Source: Pseudomonadota bacterium (GTDB lineage Bacteria > Desulfobacterota > Desulfobaccia > Desulfobaccales > 0-14-0-80-60-11). From it: DNA of 17,894 nt. This document shows, in pieces, positions 7,142 to 17,336 of this stretch. The notes under the pieces are model-generated. The model made no database searches. It saw only the letters and a program-made list of their open reading frames with translations, and had not been told where the DNA came from. Each line of letters opens with the position of its first letter. The first letter of the stretch is position 1. The stretch is taken from the NCBI GenBank assembly GCA_018897875.1, contig JAHIKF010000457.1, positions 1 through 17,894 of the forward strand, in the 5' to 3' direction. The position numbers and the translations under genes were made by a program.

Positions 7142-9595
7142 ATGCCCGATTCCGAACCCTCGGGTTCAACCCCAAAAGACCCGGTCTGCGGTATGGAGGC
7201 GAATCCCGAGAGCCCGTTTCGAACCACTTATGAGGGGCGGGAATACCTCTTTTGCAGTCAGCATTGTCTTACTAAATTCACAGAAGACCCGGGGCAATAT
7301 CTTGAATCCGGCAAAAGCGAAGCCCCTGCTGCTTCGTCCCCGGAGATGGCCGAGTCTGCGTCCGGAGCTTTTTACACCTGCCCCATGCACCCGGAGGTTC
7401 GTGAACCCAAGCCCGGCGCCTGCCCCAAGTGCGGCATGGCCCTGGAGCCGGCCGGCGCCCCGGCGGCGCCTTTGACCAAAACTGAGTGGACCTGCCCCAT
7501 GCACCCCGAGGTCGTACAGGACTCCCAGGGGAGTTGTCCGAAGTGCGGCATGGGGTTGGAACCCCGCACCGTGACCGCGGGAGAGGACGAGAACGCCGAG
7601 CTTCGAGACATGCGGCGGCGCTTTTGGGTGGCCGTGGCGCTGACGATCCCTGTGGTCGTCATTGCCATGGGCCACCTCATCCCGGGTCACCCGCTCCAAC
7701 GCCTGGCGTCATCGCACTTCTGGGGCTGGGTGGAGCTGGGGTTGGCGACCCCGGTGGTACTCTGGTGCGGCTGGCCGTTTTTCGTACGGGGAGTGCAGTC
7801 GGTCATCAACCGCAGTCTGAACATGTTCACCCTCATCGCTCTGGGCGTGAGCGTAGCCTACATCTACAGTTTGGTGGCCAAAATTTTCCCCGAAATCTTT
7901 CCGGCTTCCTTCCGGAATGCCTCCGGCGACGTGGGGCTCTATTTCGAAGCCGCGGCCTTCATCGTCACTCTGGTGCTCCTGGGCCAGGTGTTGGAACTGA
8001 AAGCCCGAAGCCAGACCAGCGCCGCCATCAAACTTTTGCTGGGCCTGGCTCCCAAAACGGCTCGCCGGATCAATGCGGACGGCACCGAGGCCGACATCCC
8101 CCTGGAGCAGGTACAGGCCGGGGACCGGTTGCGGGTACGGCCCGGGGAAAAGGTGCCGGTGGACGGCAACATTATCGAGGGCAAGAGTTCGGTGGATGAA
8201 TCCATGATCACCGGTGAGCCCATGCCGGTGGAAAAAGCCCCCGGTGACCGGGTCATCGGCGCCACCATCAACGGCACCGGCTCCCTGGTGATGGAGGCCA
8301 GGCGGGTGGGCGCGGGGACGCTGCTGGCCCAGATCGTCCAAATGGTGGCCGACGCCCAGCGCAGCCGGGCTCCCATCCAGAAGCTGGTGGACGTGGTCGC
8401 GGCCTACTTTGTGCCCGTGGTGGTGGGCATAGCCGTGGCCACCTTTGCGGTCTGGGCTCTGGTCGGTCCGCAACCCCGCATGGCCCACGCCATTATCAAC
8501 GCCGTGGCGGTGCTCATCATCGCCTGTCCCTGCGCCCTGGGACTGGCCACCCCCATGTCCATCATGGTGGCCACGGGCAGGGGGGCCACGGTGGGGGTGC
8601 TGTTCAAGAACGCCGAAGCCATCGAAGTGATGCGCCAGATCGACACCCTGGTGGTGGACAAAACCGGGACGCTCACCGAGGGCAAACCCAAGCTGGTGAC
8701 CGTGAAAGCCTTGGAGGGTATGGATGAAGCCACCTTGCTGCGCCTGGCGGCTTGCCTGGAGCGGGGCAGCGAACACCCCCTGGCCGCGGCCATCGTCAAG
8801 GGCGCCCAGGACCGGGAAATCCAGCTGGCCGATGCCCAGAACTTCGAATACGTGTCCGGCAAGGGCGTTGCCGGGGAAGTGGATGGGCGTACCGTGGCCT
8901 TGGGGAATCGTCGTCTCATGGAGGACCGCGGTGTGGACCTGGGCGGTTTGGCTGCGGAAGCCGAATCTTTGCGGGCCGACGGCCAGACGGTGATGTTCCT
9001 GGCCGTGGACGGCAAGGCCGCCGGCCTGGTGGGGGTCGCGGACCCCATTAAGGAGACCACCCTCGAGGCTATCGAGATGCTGCACGAGGAAGGCATTAAA
9101 ATCGTTATGCTCACCGGCGACAGCCGCACTACGGCCCAGGCCGTGGCCAGGAAATTAGGGATTGACGAGGTGGTGGCCGAGGTGCTCCCTGACCAGAAGG
9201 CGGCGAAAGTCAAAGAATTGCAGGCGCAGGGCCTGATGGTAGCCATGGCCGGCGACGGCATCAACGACGCCCCGGCCCTGGCCCAGGCTCAGGTGGGCAT
9301 CGCCATGGGGACGGGGACGGACGTGGCCATGGAAAGCGCCGGGGTCACCCTGGTAAAAGGCGACCTCCGGGGTATCGTCCGGGCCCGGATGCTCAGCCGG
9401 GCCACCATGCGGAATATCAAACAAAACCTGTTCTTCGCCTTTATCTATAACTCTCTTGGCATCCCCATCGCCGCGGGAGTGCTCTACCCCTGGTTCGGCA
9501 TCTTGCTCAGCCCCATCATCGCCGCCGCGGCCATGAGCTTTTCTTCGGTGTCCGTAATTACCAACGCCCTGCGCTTGAAACGGGCGCAGTTGTAA
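7142..9595 (+). CDS. copA: Cu+-type P1B ATPase with YHS and two HMBD domains
   Basis: An 817-residue P-type ATPase that exports monovalent copper (possibly silver) from the cytoplasm. Instead of the usual HMA (CxxC) domains, its N-terminus has a YHS domain (DPVCGM at 13-18, with C38 and C42) and two heavy-metal-binding HMBD repeats (YTCPMHPEV at 78-86 with C94/C97; WTCPMHPEV at 116-124 with C132/C135). The core has TGE (357-359), the transport motif CPC (462-464), the phosphorylated D506 in DKTGTLT, the HP dipeptide (545-546), GDGIND (704-709), and the TM7/TM8 ligand motifs YN (769-770) and MSFSS (798-802) typical of the Cu+ subgroup. ATG 7142 follows GGGGGAAG. A sensor kinase precedes it. 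The symbol is given by subgroup; silver or other related specificity is not excluded. Confidence 0.92.
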   Translation: MPDSEPSGSTPKDPVCGMEANPESPFRTTYEGREYLFCSQHCLTKFTEDPGQYLESGKSEAPAASSPEMAESASGAFYTCPMHPEVREPKPGACPKCGMALEPAGAPAAPLTKTEWTCPMHPEVVQDSQGSCPKCGMGLEPRTVTAGEDENAELRDMRRRFWVAVALTIPVVVIAMGHLIPGHPLQRLASSHFWGWVELGLATPVVLWCGWPFFVRGVQSVINRSLNMFTLIALGVSVAYIYSLVAKIFPEIFPASFRNASGDVGLYFEAAAFIVTLVLLGQVLELKARSQTSAAIKLLLGLAPKTARRINADGTEADIPLEQVQAGDRLRVRPGEKVPVDGNIIEGKSSVDESMITGEPMPVEKAPGDRVIGATINGTGSLVMEARRVGAGTLLAQIVQMVADAQRSRAPIQKLVDVVAAYFVPVVVGIAVATFAVWALVGPQPRMAHAIINAVAVLIIACPCALGLATPMSIMVATGRGATVGVLFKNAEAIEVMRQIDTLVVDKTGTLTEGKPKLVTVKALEGMDEATLLRLAACLERGSEHPLAAAIVKGAQDREIQLADAQNFEYVSGKGVAGEVDGRTVALGNRRLMEDRGVDLGGLAAEAESLRADGQTVMFLAVDGKAAGLVGVADPIKETTLEAIEMLHEEGIKIVMLTGDSRTTAQAVARKLGIDEVVAEVLPDQKAAKVKELQAQGLMVAMAGDGINDAPALAQAQVGIAMGTGTDVAMESAGVTLVKGDLRGIVRARMLSRATMRNIKQNLFFAFIYNSLGIPIAAGVLYPWFGILLSPIIAAAAMSFSSVSVITNALRLKRAQL

Positions 9596-9597
9596 CC

Positions 9598-9708
9598 ATC
9601 GATGGAATCCAACCCGGTGAGCTTTACGCCGACGGCGTCATGGGCAGTGCTCCCGTGCGGCAGGAGATGAAGCGCGTTCCCCAACTGGCCGGAGCGTCGG
9701 GCGGCTAG
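9598..9708 (+). other. Unassigned open reading tail after copA
   Basis: A frame open from within the end of copA, in a different phase, continues as IDGIQPGELYADGVMGSAPV, then RQEMKRVPQLAGASGG and stops at TAG 9706-9708. It looks like protein sequence but has no start of its own after copA other than internal ATGs, and I do not recognise the family. It may be the end of a lost gene or chance. Confidence 0.25.
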
Positions 9709-9801
9709 GTTTAACGCGCGGCTGGGTCTGCGGCCCGCCCGCCGGCGGACTATACGGCGCGAGTGATACTGAGTTGGGCTCAAAAGGCTATTTTCTGTAG
9801 C

Positions 9802-9844
9802 CGCAGGATTTAGCCTGCGCCTGCACAGGCTGGAAAGCCTGTGC
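9802..9844. repeat. Twin-hairpin REP-like repeat
   Basis: Two adjacent perfect hairpins: CGCAGG (9802-9807) with CCTGCG (9814-9819), and GCACAGGCT (9823-9831) with AGCCTGTGC (9836-9844) around a GGAA loop. The pattern, a CAGGCTGGAAAGCCTG core flanked by GTGCCAC, resembles dispersed intergenic repeats known in several bacterial genomes. No T-run follows. It separates the copA region from the relic sugar genes. Only one copy is in the window. Confidence 0.7.
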
Positions 9845-9930
9845 CACCCTTTGACTGCAATCTGGTATGATAACGCACTGCGGCGTTGCGATCCCACGGG
9901 AAGACGCACGAATCCTGTGGCAGTGATGAT

Positions 9931-10080
9931 CCCATCGACCGCCTGCCGCAGACCGGTGACCAGGGCATCTACCTGAAGCAGCAACTCAAGGACAAACTCT
10001 TCGGGCACAAGCTGTATATTGATAAACACGGCCAAGACCTGCCGGAAATACGGAACTGGAGGTGGAGCAACCCCGAATGA
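9931..10080 (+). pseudogene. Phosphoketolase C-terminal relic
   Basis: The frame reads PIDRLPQTGDQGIYLKQQLK, then DKLFGHKLYIDKHGQDLPEI and RNWRWSNPE before TGA 10078-10080. This matches the C-terminus of xylulose-5-phosphate/fructose-6-phosphate phosphoketolases, which split the sugar phosphate into acetyl phosphate and an aldose phosphate. Only about 50 of some 800 residues remain. A slipped copy of VMD just before it (near 9922-9930) suggests a one-base loss in the old sequence. The stop overlaps the ATG of the aldolase relic as ATGA, showing that the two were once translationally coupled. Confidence 0.8.
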
Positions 10081-10196
10081 AGGCGCCAGAGCTTATAGAC
10101 ATTGCGAGAGCGCTGGTCGCCGGCGACAAGGGCCTGCTGGCGATGGACCTGAGCATGACCACAAGTATCCCGCAACTCACGAAACCGGCAGCATAG
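10077..10196 (+). pseudogene. Class I fructose-bisphosphate aldolase N-terminal relic
   Basis: The ATG 10077 overlaps the phosphoketolase stop. The 39-residue frame begins MKAPELIDIARALVAGDKGL and continues LAMD, matching the start of class I fructose-1,6-bisphosphate aldolases (usual form ...GDKGLLAMDES). After LAMD it reads LSMTTSIPQLTKPAA and ends at TAG 10194-10196, so the whole TIM barrel, including the Schiff-base Lys, is missing. SIPQ may be the remnant of a later GIPQ with an internal deletion. It is not a working enzyme. Confidence 0.75.
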
Positions 10197-10218
10197 CAGA
10201 GACAGGAGAATACCCATT

Positions 10219-12741
<2,523 letters not shown>

Positions 12742-12745
12742 GCCT

Positions 12746-12843
12746 ATGAACTATATGAGCGGCAAGGCCGTGGCGCTGGCCAAGCAGGTAAAGACTGGCT
12801 TGAGGCGGAGCGCGAGATTCGGAAAGGTGAGTCCCCCAAATGA
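12746..12843 (+). pseudogene. Probable DUF2934-type small protein, frameshifted
   Basis: ATG 12746, four bases after the ATPase stop, opens MNYMSGKAVALAKQ. In the next phase the sequence reads QAGKDWLEAEREIRKGESPK and ends TGA 12841-12843. The DWLEAEREI pattern is typical of short DUF2934 proteins, whose function is unknown. The two halves would join with a single frame change near 12781-12790. Assignment rests on one short motif. Confidence 0.4.
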
Positions 12844-12847
12844 ACCG

Positions 12848-12987
12848 ACGCGAACCGCGACAGGTTCCTTTAATTCCTGGCGCAGGGCCTCGACTTTGGC
12901 CTGGTCCTGGTCATAACCTGCCACCGCACAGCCGTGGTCGGCCAGGTTCAACACGAGATTGCGCCCCATGACGGACAGTTTAATCTC
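12848..12987 (-). pseudogene. gnd: 6-phosphogluconate dehydrogenase N-terminal fragment
   Basis: The minus strand reads EIKLSVMGRNLVLNLADHGC, then AVAGYDQDQAKVEALRQELK. This is the NADP-binding start of 6-phosphogluconate dehydrogenase (normally ...GLAVMGRNLVLNLADHG), the oxidative pentose-phosphate enzyme making ribulose-5-phosphate. The usual first residues are altered and everything after about 50 residues is lost. The open frame runs on to 12751 only because it is antisense to the DUF2934-like relic. The fragment is opposite in direction to the neighbouring genes, so an inversion or a divergent cluster was involved. Confidence 0.75.
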
Positions 12988-13051
12988 ACATAGGTCGCAT
13001 TCCCGCAAGAACTGGCCATAGCAAGTCAGAAAACCTAAGAGGAGGAGTCCC

Positions 13052-13230
13052 GTGACTCCAGTTCCCCCAGTCGACCTGGATCATTTCGAGGCCAGGTATT
13101 AGAAATTAACCTAGAGTCGGAGATTTCTACCTATCTGCTGCGGGAAGGCTCTCAGTTCACCATATGGCACTATGATGATGAGGTAAAGCTCTCTCCAGAG
13201 ATGCCGCGCTCATTGCGAAACAATCCCTGA
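13052..13230 (+). pseudogene. Small gene remnant of unknown function (two phases)
   Basis: A strong GAGGAGG ribosome site (13039-13046) precedes GTG 13052, which opens VTPVPPVDLDHFEARY and stops at TAG 13100-13102. The next phase is open across the same place and reads FRGQVLEINLESEISTYLLR, then EGSQFTIWHYDDEVKLSPEM, ending TGA 13228-13230. The latter looks like genuine soluble protein sequence but has no start codon of its own. A frameshift near 13084 would join them. I do not recognise a family. Confidence 0.4.
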
Positions 13231-13243
13231 AAACATATTTACA

Positions 13244-13327
13244 ATGAAGGATAATGCTATGGTCAGAAAATCAGGGCTCAAAAAAATTGCCGGGATCAAC
13301 CTGGAATTTCACGGTAAATACCCTTAA
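13244..13327 (+). CDS. Possible 27-residue small protein
   Basis: ATG 13244 opens a short basic frame, MKDNAMVRKSGLKKIAGINL, ending EFHGKYP and TAA at 13325-13327. An internal ATG at 13259 has GAAGGA at suitable spacing. It lies 36 bp before pgm. It may be a real small peptide, the end of a lost gene, or chance. Confidence 0.25.
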   Translation: MKDNAMVRKSGLKKIAGINLEFHGKYP

Positions 13328-13363
13328 TTTTATGGCACCACTGATTGCCTATGGAGATAGCTG

Positions 13364-15010
13364 ATGAGCATTTCCCCTTATGCCGGCAAACCGGCCGAGC
13401 CCGGGATGTTGACGAACATCCCCCGCCTGGTCACCGCCTACTATGTCAATCGCCCCGATGCCGCCGTGGCGGCGCAGCGCGTGGCCTTCGGCACCTCCGG
13501 GCATCGCGGCTCGTCGCTGGACTACGCTTTCAACGAGGCGCATATTCTGGCGATCACCCAGGCAATCTGTTTCTACCGCCAGCAGCAGGGTATCGACGGG
13601 CCGCTGTTCATGGGCATCGATACGCATGCGCTGTCGGAGCCGGCCGTTGCCAGCGCCTTGGAGGTCCTGGCGGCCAATGGCGTCGAGGTCATGGTGGATG
13701 CGGCCGGAGGTTACACGCCGACTCCGGTGATCTCGCATGCAATTCTCACTTACAACCGCGGGCGCAGCCAGGGCCTGGCCGACGGCATCGTGATCACGCC
13801 CTCGCACAATCCCCCGAAATATGGCGGGTTCAAATACAACCCGCCCCACGGAGGCCCGGCGGACAACCAGGTGACCCAATGGATCGAAACGCAGGCCAAC
13901 GCCTTCCTGGCGGACGGACTGAAAGGGGTGGCGAGAGTCCCGTTTGAGCGGGCCCGCAAAGCTTCTACCACCCATTCGCATCGCTTTCTTGAGGCGTATG
14001 TAAATGATCTCCCGGCGGTGGTGGACATGCAGGTAATTCAAGACAGCCAGGTTCACCTGGGGGTGGACCCGTTGGGCGGCGCCAGTGTGGCCTATTATGA
14101 CGCCATTGCCGAGCGCTACCACCTCAACCTGGAAGTCGTGAATCACAGCGTCGACCCCACCTTCCGGTTCATGACCGTTGACTGGGACGGGCAAATCCGC
14201 ATGGACCCGTCTTCGATTTACGCCATGGCGGGCCTGATCGGCCTCAAGGACCGTTTCGCGGTGGCCTTTGCCAGTGACGCCGATGCCGATCGTCATGGGA
14301 TCGTGAGCCACAGCCAGGGATTGCTCCCCCCCAACCATTACCTGGCCGTGGCGATCGCCTACTTATTCGGCAACCGGCCCCAGTGGCCGAAAACAGTGGC
14401 CGTGGGCAAGACTCTGGTGAGCAGCAGCATGATTGATCGGGTGGCCGCCCGGCTGAACCGACGGTTGGTGGAAGTTCCGGTAGGCTTTAAGTGGTTCGTG
14501 GAAGGGCTCATCGACGGGTCGCTGGGCTTCGGCGGCGAGGAGAGCGCCGGAGCGACCTTTTTGCGGCGTGACGGCAGCGTCTGGACCACGGATAAAGATG
14601 GGCTGATCCCCAACCTGCTGGCTGCGGAGATTACCGCCCGCACCGGCAAAGACCCGGGCGAGCACTACCAGGAACTGACGGCGGAGTTCGGCACGCCGTA
14701 CTACACACGGATTGATGCGCCGGCGACCCCGGAGCAGAAGGCGAGGCTGGCAAAGCTGTCCCCCGAAGCCGTCAAGGAGTCGGAGCTGGCCGGCGAGCCT
14801 ATCACGGCCAAGCTGACCAAAGCCCCGGGCAACAACGCCTCCATCGGCGGCCTCAAGGTCGTAACCGCCAACGGCTGGTTCGCGGCCCGGCCGTCCGGCA
14901 CGGAGAACATCTACAAAATCTACGCCGAAAGCTTTAAAGACCAGGCCCATTTGGACGCCATGGTGTCTGAAGCCCAGCGGATCGTCAATAACGCTTTAGA
15001 GACGTCTTAG
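13364..15010 (+). CDS. pgm: Phosphoglucomutase (alpha-D-glucose specific)
   Basis: Interconverts glucose-1-phosphate and glucose-6-phosphate, linking glycogen or nucleotide-sugar metabolism to glycolysis. The 548-residue protein equals the E. coli Pgm length (546). All four alpha-phosphohexomutase domains are present: FGTSGHRG (42-49), the phosphoserine loop TPSHNP with S147, the Mg2+-binding DADADRHG (305-312), the sugar-binding GEESAG (391-396), and the phosphate-binding RPSGTENIYKIY (509-520). ATG 13364 follows GGAG at 7-nt spacing. pgi follows by 83 bp on the same strand, so the two are probably co-transcribed and act in sequence. Confidence 0.97.
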   Translation: MSISPYAGKPAEPGMLTNIPRLVTAYYVNRPDAAVAAQRVAFGTSGHRGSSLDYAFNEAHILAITQAICFYRQQQGIDGPLFMGIDTHALSEPAVASALEVLAANGVEVMVDAAGGYTPTPVISHAILTYNRGRSQGLADGIVITPSHNPPKYGGFKYNPPHGGPADNQVTQWIETQANAFLADGLKGVARVPFERARKASTTHSHRFLEAYVNDLPAVVDMQVIQDSQVHLGVDPLGGASVAYYDAIAERYHLNLEVVNHSVDPTFRFMTVDWDGQIRMDPSSIYAMAGLIGLKDRFAVAFASDADADRHGIVSHSQGLLPPNHYLAVAIAYLFGNRPQWPKTVAVGKTLVSSSMIDRVAARLNRRLVEVPVGFKWFVEGLIDGSLGFGGEESAGATFLRRDGSVWTTDKDGLIPNLLAAEITARTGKDPGEHYQELTAEFGTPYYTRIDAPATPEQKARLAKLSPEAVKESELAGEPITAKLTKAPGNNASIGGLKVVTANGWFAARPSGTENIYKIYAESFKDQAHLDAMVSEAQRIVNNALETS

Positions 15011-15093
15011 CCTGACCGGGTGCACCGGGGGGATCGACCATGAGCGACGACAGTCTCTGGCCTCTTACCTGATAAGACGAAAGGAGCCCGAAC

Positions 15094-16737
15094 ATGAGCA
15101 TAGGCATGGCACCACTCACCGAACGCCCGGCCTGGAAGGCCCTGGAAGCACACTATCAGCAGGTTCGGGGGCTGCATCTCCGGAAACTCTTTGCAGACGA
15201 CCCCGGCCGGGGCGAGCGGATGATCGCCGAGGCCGTGGACCTTTACCTGGATTACTCCAAGAATCGCATCACCGACGAAACCCTCAAGCTGCTTGTGCAA
15301 CTGGCCGAGGCATCCGGCCTGCGAGCCCGGATTGACGCCATGTTCCGAGGAGAACAGATCAACCTGACGGAGAGACGAGCCGTTTTGCACGTTGCCCTGC
15401 GGGCCCCGAAGGGAGCAGTCATCGTCGTGGACGGCGAGAACGTGGTGCCCCAGGTCCACGCCGTGCTGGACAAGATGGCTAACTTCTCGGACCGCGTCCG
15501 GAGCGGCGCCTGGCTGGGCCACACCGGCAAGCGTATTCGGAACGTCATCAACATCGGCATCGGGGGCTCCGACCTGGGGCCGGTGATGGCCTACGAGGCG
15601 CTCAAGCACTACAGCGAGCGAGCCATGACGTTCCGATTCGTTTCCAATGTCGATGGCACCGACTTCGCGGAGGCGGTCCAGGACCTTGATCCGTCGGAAA
15701 CCCTCTGCATCATTTCTTCCAAAACCTTTACCACGCTGGAGACGATGACCAACGCCCACACGGCCCGCAGCTGGTCCCTGGCGGGTCTTGGGGGCGACGA
15801 ACAATCGGTGGCCAAGCATTTTGTCGCGGTCTCGACGAACGCTGAGGGAGTGGCGAAGTTCGGCATCGATACCGCCAACATGTTCGAGTTCTGGGACTGG
15901 GTCGGCGGGCGCTACTCCATGGACTCGGCCATCGGTCTTTCCACCATGCTGGCCATCGGCCCGGACAATTTCCGGGCCATGTTGGACGGCTTCCATCAGA
16001 TGGACGAGCACTTCCGCACCACCCCGTTCGCGGCCAACCTACCGGTGCTCATGGGCCTCCTGGGCGTCTGGTACAACAACTTCTTCGGCGCCCAGACCGT
16101 GGCGGTTTTGCCGTACGAGCAATATCTGAAGCGATTCCCGGCCTATCTGCAGCAGCTCACCATGGAGAGCAACGGCAAACACGTCACCCTGGATGGGAGT
16201 AAGGTCGCTTACCAAACCGGCCCCATCTATTGGGGCGAGCCGGGGACCAACGGCCAGCACTCCTTCTACCAGTTGATTCATCAAGGAACCGGACTCATTG
16301 CCTGTGACTTCATCGCCTTCGTGCAGCCGCTCAACCCCCTGGGCCGGCACCATGACATACTCCTGGCCAACGTCTTTGCCCAGGCCGAAGCGCTGGCTTT
16401 CGGCAAGACGCCCGAGCAAGTGCAAGCCGAGGGCACGCCGGATTGGCTCGTGCCCCACCGAGTCTTCCAGGGCAACCGCCCCTCCAACACGATCCTCGCG
16501 GCGCGCCTTACCCCGGAAACGCTGGGCAAACTCGTGGCCCTCTATGAGCACAGCGTCTTCACCCAGGGGACCATCTGGAACATTAACTCGTTCGACCAGT
16601 GGGGTGTCGAACTGGGCAAGGCTCTGGCCCAGCGCATTATCCCGGAACTGGAGAGCCAGGAGGAACCCCGGCTCGGCCATGATAGTTCAACGAACACCCT
16701 GATCCGGCGCTACCGGCAGCTCAAGAAAGCCTCCTGA
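15094..16737 (+). CDS. pgi: Glucose-6-phosphate isomerase
   Basis: Interconverts glucose-6-phosphate and fructose-6-phosphate in the cytoplasm. The protein is 547 residues, close to the E. coli enzyme (549). Hallmarks are INIGIGGSDLGPVM (152-165), SSKTFTTLETM (208-218), GGRYSMDSAIG (271-281), the catalytic Glu E358 in LTMESNGK, H389 in GTNGQHSFYQLIHQGT (384-399) and K509 in SFDQWGVELGK (499-509). ATG 15094 follows AAAGGAG. With pgm upstream it converts glucose-1-phosphate to fructose-6-phosphate. No T-tailed terminator is seen after its stop. Confidence 0.97.
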   Translation: MSIGMAPLTERPAWKALEAHYQQVRGLHLRKLFADDPGRGERMIAEAVDLYLDYSKNRITDETLKLLVQLAEASGLRARIDAMFRGEQINLTERRAVLHVALRAPKGAVIVVDGENVVPQVHAVLDKMANFSDRVRSGAWLGHTGKRIRNVINIGIGGSDLGPVMAYEALKHYSERAMTFRFVSNVDGTDFAEAVQDLDPSETLCIISSKTFTTLETMTNAHTARSWSLAGLGGDEQSVAKHFVAVSTNAEGVAKFGIDTANMFEFWDWVGGRYSMDSAIGLSTMLAIGPDNFRAMLDGFHQMDEHFRTTPFAANLPVLMGLLGVWYNNFFGAQTVAVLPYEQYLKRFPAYLQQLTMESNGKHVTLDGSKVAYQTGPIYWGEPGTNGQHSFYQLIHQGTGLIACDFIAFVQPLNPLGRHHDILLANVFAQAEALAFGKTPEQVQAEGTPDWLVPHRVFQGNRPSNTILAARLTPETLGKLVALYEHSVFTQGTIWNINSFDQWGVELGKALAQRIIPELESQEEPRLGHDSSTNTLIRRYRQLKKAS

Positions 16738-16748
16738 TGACTCTCGGC

Positions 16749-16833
16749 TGGTCCAATCGGGGAGAAGCGCCATCGGTCACGGTGGGTCTGGTTTGAAGGA
16801 AGAGCAGGTCTGCTCCCCGAAAACTGGACCAAT
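16749..16833. repeat. Imperfect inverted repeat after pgi, possible IS3-type ends
   Basis: GGTCCAATCGGGGAG (16750-16764) is matched on the other strand by GGTCCAGTTTTCGGGGAG (complement of 16815-16832). The layout (GTCC..TTT..GGGGAGCAGA) resembles IS3-family terminal repeats and the likely element end at 4891-4913. The enclosed 50 bp contain the right copy of the 17-bp repeat and no gene. It may be a solo end or a tiny deletion derivative. Confidence 0.4.
16775..16791 (+). repeat. 17-bp direct repeat, right copy
   Basis: Identical to 4864-4880 and in the same orientation, 38 bp after the pgi stop. On the minus strand it can be read in a frame giving RPTVT, as in the integrase relic, but the neighbouring sequence is not integrase-like. 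Confidence 0.6.
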
Positions 16834-16895
16834 CATAAGGTACAGCCGCGGCACAAGTCGCACCTCTTGGCGCCGCTTCCCCGTCTCGCGACCAT

Positions 16896-16935
16896 AAAAA
16901 AACGCCCCGGAGCCGGCCAACCGACCCCCAGGCGT
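16896..16935 (-). terminator. Rho-independent terminator, minus strand
   Basis: On the minus strand ACGCC (complement of 16931-16935) pairs with GGCGT (complement of 16902-16906), with further GC-rich pairing inside (GTCGG with CCGGC), followed by seven T (complement of 16896-16902). It suits the end of the transcript from the 59-residue gene and perhaps the catalase. Between it and that gene (16936-17056) nothing coding is seen. Confidence 0.75.
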
Positions 16936-17056
16936 AACGCGAACCCCAAATGCTCACTGCTCAAGGGGAGATGGTGGGCCATCCCCGACCCAGGTTTATG
17001 CGGCACAGGTTGAAGGCGGGCGGGGAGGCCCGCCCCACCGGCTCAGTGGCCTATGC

Positions 17057-17236
17057 CTACTTCTTCTCTTCCTCCACCTTCCCCGTGGTCTTGGTGCCGC
17101 ACGTGGGACAGAGGATGTCCACCTCTTTGGGGTTGCCGATGAACTTTTCCTTCATCTTCTCCGGCGGGATAAAGCTTATATCCCCGCAGGCGCACGCGGG
17201 GCACTCGGCATGAACCACAACTCTCTTCTTTGTCAT
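17057..17236 (-). CDS. Small Cys-rich zinc-ribbon-like protein, 59 residues
   Basis: ATG 17234-17236 follows a near-perfect Shine-Dalgarno, TAAGGAGG, 5-6 nt upstream. The protein starts MTKKRVVVHAECPACACGDI and later has ILCPTCGTKTTG before a Lys/Glu-rich end (VEEEKK, TAG 17057-17059). C12, C15, C17 and C43, C46 form two knuckles about 26 residues apart, the arrangement of a zinc ribbon or rubredoxin-like fold. No catalytic domain is present; a small nucleic-acid- or protein-binding role is possible but not shown. It lies downstream of catalase on the same strand, 172 bp away, and a terminator follows. Confidence 0.8.
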   Translation of the reverse strand: MTKKRVVVHAECPACACGDISFIPPEKMKEKFIGNPKEVDILCPTCGTKTTGKVEEEKK

Positions 17237-17336
17237 GCTGCCTCCTTACTGGTCAGGATGAATCCCGGCTGTGCCCCCAGGCGGGCGGGTGCAACCGGCA
17301 CGATTTATTAGTAATCACGCCAGGGGCCAAAAGGAA

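Noticed and set aside
7709..9085. 458-codon minus-strand open frame opposite copA
   Set aside because: It is antisense to an unmistakable P-type ATPase, is His/Gly/Gln-rich as such shadows are, and shows no motif or ribosome site.
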